Shown: piece by piece, positions 58,531 through 64,000 of the stretch
Position numbering within the stretch: position 1 is the first letter of the stretch
How the letters are laid out: each line of letters begins with the position of its first letter
Assembly: GCA_963082975.1 (NCBI GenBank)
Contig: OY720346.1
Location: 31,986,720 to 32,050,719, forward strand
From: Labia minor
Taxonomy: Eukaryota > Arthropoda > Insecta > Dermaptera > Spongiphoridae
Direction of reading: 5' to 3'
DNA: 64,000 nucleotides
Made by a program: the position numbers and the translations under genes
The notes under the pieces: generated by a model
Seen by the model: the letters and a program-made list of their open reading frames with translations, nothing else
Databases searched by the model: none
Told to the model about the DNA's origin: nothing

Positions 58531-58790
58531 TATTTTGTGTGCAATGAAAAACCGATTGATGGCAGTGGAAAACAGCTATTGGAGACGATGCTGTGGAGTG
58601 ACACTATTCGACCATGTAAGAAACGAAATAATTAGACAGAGGATAGGAGTACAAGAGACGATAGTAGAAAAGATCGAAAAAAAGCAACTATCCTGGTATG
58701 GTCATATGAGACGAATGAATGAGGAGAGAATTCCCAGGCAGACCTTCGAATGGACTCCAACTAGAAAGAAAATAAGCGGGAGTGTCCTCC
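58531..58790 (+). pseudogene. LINE family L2, C-terminal fragment (first half)
   Basis: The frame (true ATG at 58544) reads VENSYWRRCCGVTLFDHVRN, then EIIRQRIGVQETIVEKIEKK, then QLSWYGHMRRMNEERIPRQT, ending EWTPTRKK. These are the conserved C-terminal blocks of a well-known RTE-type endonuclease-RT family (WRR..xVTxxDxVRNExIRxRxG, WYGHVxRMxExRxPKQxxEWTP). Upstream RT sequence is absent. The expected next block (KRGRPR..W) is not here but about 1.16 kb downstream at 59945, on the other side of element F. Confidence 0.85.
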
Positions 58791-58795
58791 CCTAG

Positions 58796-59799
58796 ACTTT
58801 CCCGCATATAAATAGGTATAGAGAGTTGTGAATGAATATTTAGAATGTGTAAACTTGGTATTGATAAAGAGCCAGTTCGTATTAGTTTATTGGTGTCAAA
58901 TTTGATATTTGGTAACATTTATATATATATATATATATATAGAATAAAGTGCTACTTCCGGTTAACTGATATTTTAAATGTAAAAAAAAACAGATATGGA
59001 TATAATAAAAATATTTTTAATTTTATTTTATTTATAATATATAAGGGCTGGCTGTGACGTCATGAAGTGCTGGGTGACGTCATATAATTTTAAATTAAGA
59101 AAAAACTAATGAAGATGATTTTTCTCGAGGATAAAACCAATACAAAGTCCATAACACGTGGAGATATGCCTTCACGTGAAATTTGATATGAAAATAACCC
59201 TTCACTTCCTCTCTTCGATCGGCAATACTAGCACTTCCGGTTTCCGGATTTGCACTAAAATTTGATCCATTCATCATACTGATGCATTAAGTAAATATAC
59301 CAAATTTCATCAAAATCGGTTGAGCCGTTCAAGCTGTACACATCTCTACGGACACACAGCGGACGGACGGACAGACATCATGCTAAAAATACTTTTTTTC
59401 TGTTAAGAAAATGCATGATTCGTGGAGATATGTACCTAAAAATATCCACAGGTGAAATTTGGTGTGAAAACAATACCTCCCTTACTATCGTCGGTCGGTA
59501 AAAAGGAAACGCTACTTGTATAGGTAAAATGTCACTTCCGGTAGTCAGATCATGATGAAATTTGGTATCTGAATTTTTTTCATATTTTTAAATCTATATA
59601 CAAAATATGAAGCAAATATCTCGAAGCAAACTGGTACTTTACTTGAAAGGTAAACGCAACCATTGTAGGTAAAGTACCACTTCCGATAAACCGATTTTGA
59701 CGAAATTTTGATAGAAATCTACAAACTGTGAATAATATCGGTGTACCAAATTTCAAAGTCCTAGCTTGATTAGTTTTTGAGTTAATTTGCTTACAGACA

Positions 59800-59830
<31 letters not shown>

Positions 59831-59974
59831 CATACACACACACAGACATAATTCGAAAAATGGTATTTTCCGACTCAGGGAGGTCTAAAACGTCAAGATC
59901 TATCGAAATCTCGAAATCGAAATTTTTGACGATTCCAATACTTCCCTTATACGAAGTATGCGGGAAAGTAAAAA
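58796..59974. mobile_element. Element F, about 1.18 kb, inserted in LINE L2 and containing B5
   Basis: Inverted terminal text ACTTTCCCGCATA (58797-58811 region) and its complement TATGCGGGAAAGT (about 59957-59971). Right-hand interior: 'GTAGGTAAAGTACCACTTCC', 'TACCAAATTTCAAAGTCCTA', (CATA)n at 59802-59834 and 'GACTCAGGGAGGTCTAAAAC'. The left interior has (TA)n at 58920-58940. The B5 repeat sits at 58983-59498. The 142-codon minus ORF at 59580-60008 lies over this repeat and is not a gene. Confidence 0.65.
58983..59498 (+). mobile_element. Repeat family B, copy 5 (5' truncated), inside element F
   Basis: It starts at the AAACAGATATGGATATAATA block, without the CTGTGGCCAGG head. It keeps the TGACGTCA pair (59055 and 59075), 'CCAAATTTCATCAAAATCGG', a GGAC microsatellite at 59361-59372, and the 3' end '..CTATCGTCGGTCGGTA'. 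Confidence 0.8.
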
Positions 59975-60105
59975 GAGGAAGGCCACGAATACTCTGGAAA
60001 GAAGGCATTCAATCCGCAATAAAGAGACGGTGTCTTGATGCCGATTCGTGGCGGAATAGGAGGGAATGGCAATTAGGATGCGATAAACGGCCAAACATGC
60101 TGTAA
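59945..60105 (+). pseudogene. LINE family L2, C-terminal fragment (second half)
   Basis: Reads KVKRGRPRILWKEGIQSAIK, then RRCLDADSWRNRREWQLGCD, then KRPNML and a stop. It matches the last blocks of the same RTE-type protein (GRPRxxWxDGIQxAMxERGL...DWxDRxxWRLGxxKR). It continues the 58531-58790 fragment, so the two were one element before F arrived. The 81-codon ORF at 59860-60105 reads from F into it. Confidence 0.8.
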
Positions 60106-60135
60106 AACAGTCGCAAATATATATATATTTTGTGT

Positions 60136-60480
60136 GTGCCTGTTGTATTATATGGGTCTGAGACATGGTCTATAACCGTGGAGGATGAGAGAAAATTTAT
60201 AAAGTATTTGACAATATAGGATTCTTCGCAGCATTTATGGGCCAAAGAAAGATGTGACCACCGGGGAATGGCGGAGACCTCATAACGAGGAATTGGTGAG
60301 GAGGCCGATTGGGAAACATCCGCTTAGAAAAACAAGGACGCAGTGGGTGAACAATGTTGGAAGGGGCATGAGAGAGATGGAAGAGAGTAGGAGTTGGATG
60401 GTTGTGGCTCAGGATAGGGAGAGTTGGAGAAATGTGGTTGCTGTGGCCAAGAATTTTCGAGTCCCACAGAGATAGTAGAT
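60136..60480 (+). mobile_element. RTE-like LINE family L1, 3' relic with internal deletion
   Basis: Reads VVLYGSETWSITVEDER, then after a frameshift TGEWRRPHNEELVRRPIGKH then PLRKTRTQWVNNVGRGMREM, and AQDRESWRNVVAVAKNFRVP to the stop at about 60475, with a GATAGTAGATAGA tail. Compared with 7100-7430, the block holding IVRVIKxxxLRWAGHVARMGEE is deleted between EEL and VRRP. Minus-strand ORFs at 59900-60245 are shadows. Confidence 0.85.
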
Positions 60481-61140
60481 AGAAAACTAATTTAAGATAA
60501 AAACTTTAACTAAATATTACAATTATCATATAATATCATATCATATGATATAACTTTCTTATTTATTAAAATTGTCTCACCTAAAATGTCTATTTGCTCT
60601 TTGATTCATTTTGATGTGGTGATTGATTTTTTTTTGATTAAATTTTTTGAAGATTGTAGACTTAGAGTATAATTTTATTCTTATGATTTTTATCCAAATT
60701 GAACCATTTTAAGAGGGAGTAAATAGAGATTTCATTAAAATAAGATTTATGGAATATCTAAAATGGGAGGTGGTCTATTAAATTATATTTAAGCAACAAA
60801 AGTCCTTTTATTTATTTATTTAATATATTTAATAATATATATAATAATAATTAGAAGAAAAAGACTATCTTTTAAATTATTTAAGCTTTTAGTTTAGGTA
60901 TATAAATTAATTACATTTATAGTGTGTGTAAAACTTTCAAACATAAAATGCTTTTAATTTAATCGCTTAAAACACTTTAAACCCTTCTCCCTCTCCCTTT
61001 TTCTTTCTCTTCCTCTTTAGGTTCATTAATGGCGTATCTCCTCTTTTGTTTTTGATCAAATCAAAGATATATAGAAGTATTTGGTCTGATTTATCTATAT
61101 ATATAGGTATACTTATATAGGGGGAATGTATTTCTGCAGA
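60481..61140. other. AT-rich stretch
   Basis: A duplicated ATATCATA word at 60530-60552. 60700-60790 is mildly mixed. Nothing else seen. Confidence 0.65.
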
Positions 61141-61155
61141 CATATACTATATATG

Positions 61156-61204
61156 TATATAAAGGAGAGGCATATGCTTAAAGAGGGTTATAATCCGTGG
61201 ATTA
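61156..61204 (+). promoter_or_regulatory. TATA-like box and K50-homeodomain palindrome
   Basis: TATATAAAGG at about 61155-61164 is a strong TATA match. A CATATG E-box-like site follows at 61171. At 61191-61204 the sequence TAATCCGTGGATTA is an inverted pair of TAATCC (Bicoid/Otx-type sites) with a 2-base spacer. CCTAATTAG follows at about 61218. All motif-level; no transcript start or ORF is tied to it. Confidence 0.3.
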
Positions 61205-63545
61205 GAGACGCCCTTTGCCTAATTAGTTCATTCTCAAAGTCTATCCGTATCTGTGAAGAAGTTCGTTTAGGTTAGAATAAAATTACCATTATCCACCGCT
61301 CCATTTCCACCACCTTCCTTGCCATCCCCCCACTAGACCCTCTATGTTTTTTTGTTTTGTTTTTAGTTTAGTTTACATATGAAAAAGATCATTTATTATA
61401 TGATTAACATCAATGAATGTTAGACAAATAACTAATTTAATAAAACGAAATGTTTAAAGGACTAATTAATATAAATGTATTATAAATCTGTGAATTTAAA
61501 TGATTTGATGATATGAAGATACCTAAGTATTAAATATATTGAAATTTTTGTAATAATAACATATATTTATTGATTTTTTAAAATTTTTATGATATTTAGA
61601 ATTTTTGAAAAATACGTATTTTTATATAATAAAAGAAAATTCTATTTTAGGAAATTTATTTTTTTTTAAAAATATAATTTTTTTTTGCATTTTTTCCAAA
61701 TGAAAAATAAAATAAAATTTTATATTTATAATGACATTTTGGATGTCAATTGAAATAAAATTGTCTTGATTTTCTTTTTTTTTTATGAATGTCAAATACA
61801 ATTTCTATAGATAGATATGGGTAGGATGGATGGTAAGCAATATCGTTGTACATGTGAGTGGCTGGGTATGTGTATGTAACGCCTTTCAACTAGTTTAATT
61901 CGATTATTTATGTTTGGAATTGATTTGTGTCTCTTGGGTGGATGAGGTGGTAGGGGTTGGGGTAAAAGAGGGTGTGGGTGGTTATGGGAATGAAAGAAGG
62001 GTGATGGGCCTATAGGGGATTGAATGGAGGATGAGAGAAAGGGAGGGAGGAGGGGGAGAATTTGAAGGGAATCGAGGCGTTTGACGTAAATTACACTCGA
62101 CACCTGAGTATTGAGCAAATGCGTATATGAATGAGAGAGAGAGAGGGAGAGAGAGAAAAAGAGGTAAAAGGGAGGTGTATTTAATTGGAAACAGCATACA
62201 AGGTGAACCTAATCAACTTTGAATTTATTATTATTATTATTATTATTATTAATAGAAAGATTAGTAAAAGTGGATTGTAATGAATATTAGCTCTTTTATA
62301 TGATAATTTTTTAATTAAATTCATTATTATATTTTTATTAATTATTTATTATATATTATTTTATATTATATATTTTATATTTTTCAAAATTTCAAGCTTT
62401 ATTTTTTTCTATAAAATCATTAATTATTTATATTAAGAATATTAATTCATTTTCAATTTGCAGATGGCATGAAAAATTCTAAAACTTATTTAAAAAATAT
62501 AAAAAAAAAAAAAAGATAAAAATTAATTGATGAAAGAATAAAAATTTTAAAAATATATAATAATACAATGAAAAATTTGAAACCATCATAAATATAATTT
62601 TCATTTTGCTAAATTATTTCCGAATTAAAAAAAAAAAAAATCAAAATGGCTATCAGAATACACGTATTATGTTTTAAAGAAAGTGCAATTCATTCGTATT
62701 TTATATCTTAAAAAAAAAATAAATAAAATAACATGAAGGAAAAGAATTGTTGAAGAAGGAAGGAAGGTGGTTTGGCTTTGTTAGACATCCCTTAGGAGCT
62801 GTTTATATCTATATACGTGTGTGGGTTTGTATACCGTTTTTTAACCACAAACTATTTAACAGTATCGATTTATCTATAATATACGGTTAAATCAATATAA
62901 ATGGGGAAGGATGAGAAGAAAAGGGGCGGGTTGCATGTTAAAAAGAAAAGGAAAAATTTTCAACCTTATTCTATAACAAGTAAAACGATTTGCTTGCCCT
63001 TTTTAATGATTACACTTACCACCACCCACAATGACAAATCGTTTCTTAATTAAATTGTCCACTCATCTATCTATTCAGCGAAAATGACAAAAGAAAGGAG
63101 TGAAATAATTTCCTTTTATTAAAAGAGTCTTTGAATTATTATATATAGAAAATAAAGATAACTAATCAATAAATTTATCGAATGGGAAAATAAATCATTC
63201 TATTATAATTCATTAAAACCAAATATAATACAAGAATATAACTAATAATTATAATATTCTTGTATAATTATTAAATTATAATGATTTAATTTGATTTTAA
63301 TTATTTTATTTAATAATATTTTTATTATATTGCTTAATTTATGTTTGAATTAATTTGATTAATAAATTATAAAAATAAATCATTATTTATTGTTGTTATT
63401 GTAAAATGTTAATTATTATATAATCGTTGACATTATTAAACATAATTGCAATTGACAGATATGTATATTTTAAAATTATAATTAAATTTAAAAAATAAAT
63501 TTATTGTATATAAAATAAAAAGAATAAAAATATTTGTTTTGCTTG
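61205..63545. other. Mixed island to about 62200, then AT-rich stretch
   Basis: 61240-61330 is mixed ('ACCGCTCCATTTCCACCACC'). 61900-62165 is G/A-rich with GA tracts at 62131-62155. Its complement encodes a hydrophobic N-terminus from 62197 that reflects the CT tract and lacks a good splice donor. (TTA)n at 62226-62249. 62250-63545 is AT-rich, with a mixed patch at 62750-63070. No gene accepted. Confidence 0.5.
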
Positions 63546-63660
63546 TTACTATCTCGCCAGAGATAGTATTGCGATCACGAAAATTTTCGATGTTGAGATT
63601 TTGATGTTTTTATACGTTTTGAAGGTTCCTGAATCATTTTCACTAAGGTTGAGAAAAATG

Positions 63661-63720
<60 letters not shown>

Positions 63721-64000
63721 GGCAAGATTACGCAAAAACGGTTTGAGCTAGAATGATGCAATTTGGTACATGAGCATTATTCAAAATTCGTAGTTTTCTA
63801 TCAACTTTTGAGAAATGTAGCTCAACCGGAAGAGGGTCATTACCTACAACGTTTTGATTTTTTTTCCTCTAAAGTGACCGTAAAAATAAAGATATATGTT
63901 TGATAATTTTTCACATGATTAATAATTGTATAAAACTGCTATATATAGAATTTCAGCTTGATTGAATCGCTGAAAGTACCAGAATTAATTTTTTAACTCT
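63546..64000 (+). mobile_element. Repeat family A, copy 4 (cut by window end)
   Basis: Starts 'TTACTATCTCGCCAGAGATA' as in copy 1 and runs to the window edge at the 'GAATTAATTTTTTAAC' block. The microsatellite slot holds (TC)n(TG)n at 63661-63710. Very similar to copy 1 outside that slot. The 70-codon minus ORF is an artefact of the repeat. Confidence 0.8.

Noticed and set aside
59580-60008. 142-codon minus-strand ORF, the longest in the window
   Set aside because: It lies across element F (including its CATA microsatellite, giving Val-Cys-Met-Tyr runs) and antisense to LINE L2. It is an artefact.
61982-62197. Signal-peptide-like N-terminus on the minus strand (MLFPIKYTSLLPLFLSLPLS..)
   Set aside because: The hydrophobic run is produced by a CT microsatellite, and the nearest donor (CAG/GTGTCG) is poor.

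Overview
The window looks like non-coding DNA from a large, very AT-rich metazoan genome, most probably an insect or another arthropod. The grounds are base composition (roughly three quarters A+T by eye, not computed), abundant (TA)n, (GA)n and (CA)n microsatellites, and a transposon mix of mariner, RTE-like and jockey-like LINEs, hAT relics and tRNA-derived SINEs. Nothing bacterial or viral is evident: no operons, rRNA, CRISPR array or intact long ORF. The species cannot be named from this sequence.

No complete host gene is visible. The best host-gene signal is a candidate first coding exon at 21571-21621 (+). It has an ATG, a short signal-peptide-like stretch (MKCLLWLLLLLPGGSVN) and a consensus splice donor GTAAGT, with a TATAAAG box about 130 bases upstream. 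If real, most of the window to its right could be the first intron of a secreted or membrane protein gene. A weaker candidate is the 63-codon ATG ORF at 30879-31070 (-). Single-copy, less AT-rich, GA/CT-tract-bearing islands (about 2.1, 10.2-11.2, 17.0-17.6, 19.2, 20.2-20.8, 34.0-34.7, 40.0-40.2, 46.7, 49.1, 54.4-54.8 and 61.0-62.2 kb) are the other places where regulatory DNA might lie.

Layout: 3.4-9.8 kb holds repeat A1, two copies of repeat C, and two oppositely oriented relics of one LINE family flanking a 1-kb element (D) with 70-bp inverted ends. 11.6-13.3 kb is repeat B1, broken by a 777-bp inverted-repeat structure. 14.7-16.5 kb has mariner relics. 18.5-24.4 kb has a hAT MITE, SINEs, the candidate exon, a LINE endonuclease fragment, a near-perfect 90-bp hairpin and a deleted mariner. 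25.9-26.5 kb is A2. 28.1-30.3 kb is a hAT/LINE mosaic. 31.4-32.9 kb is a jockey-like LINE interrupted by a mariner. 33.2 kb has a hAT MITE. 38.6-45.9 kb has two mariners, B2, B3, A3 and repeat G1. 47.6-48.5 kb is a LINE. 51.2-51.6 kb is a TIR MITE. 55.0 kb is a SINE. 56.0-57.1 kb is G2 with B4 inserted. 58.5-60.5 kb is a nest (LINE containing F containing B5) followed by another LINE relic. The window ends inside A4.

The elements do not form a pathway; they record successive insertions. Relative ages can be read from the nesting: B4 into G2, a mariner into the jockey-like LINE, F into LINE L2, and B5 into F. Several otherwise different repeat families (A, B, C, F) share a module: a motif close to 'AAATTTCATCAAAATCGGTTGAGCCGTTC' followed by a short-period microsatellite.
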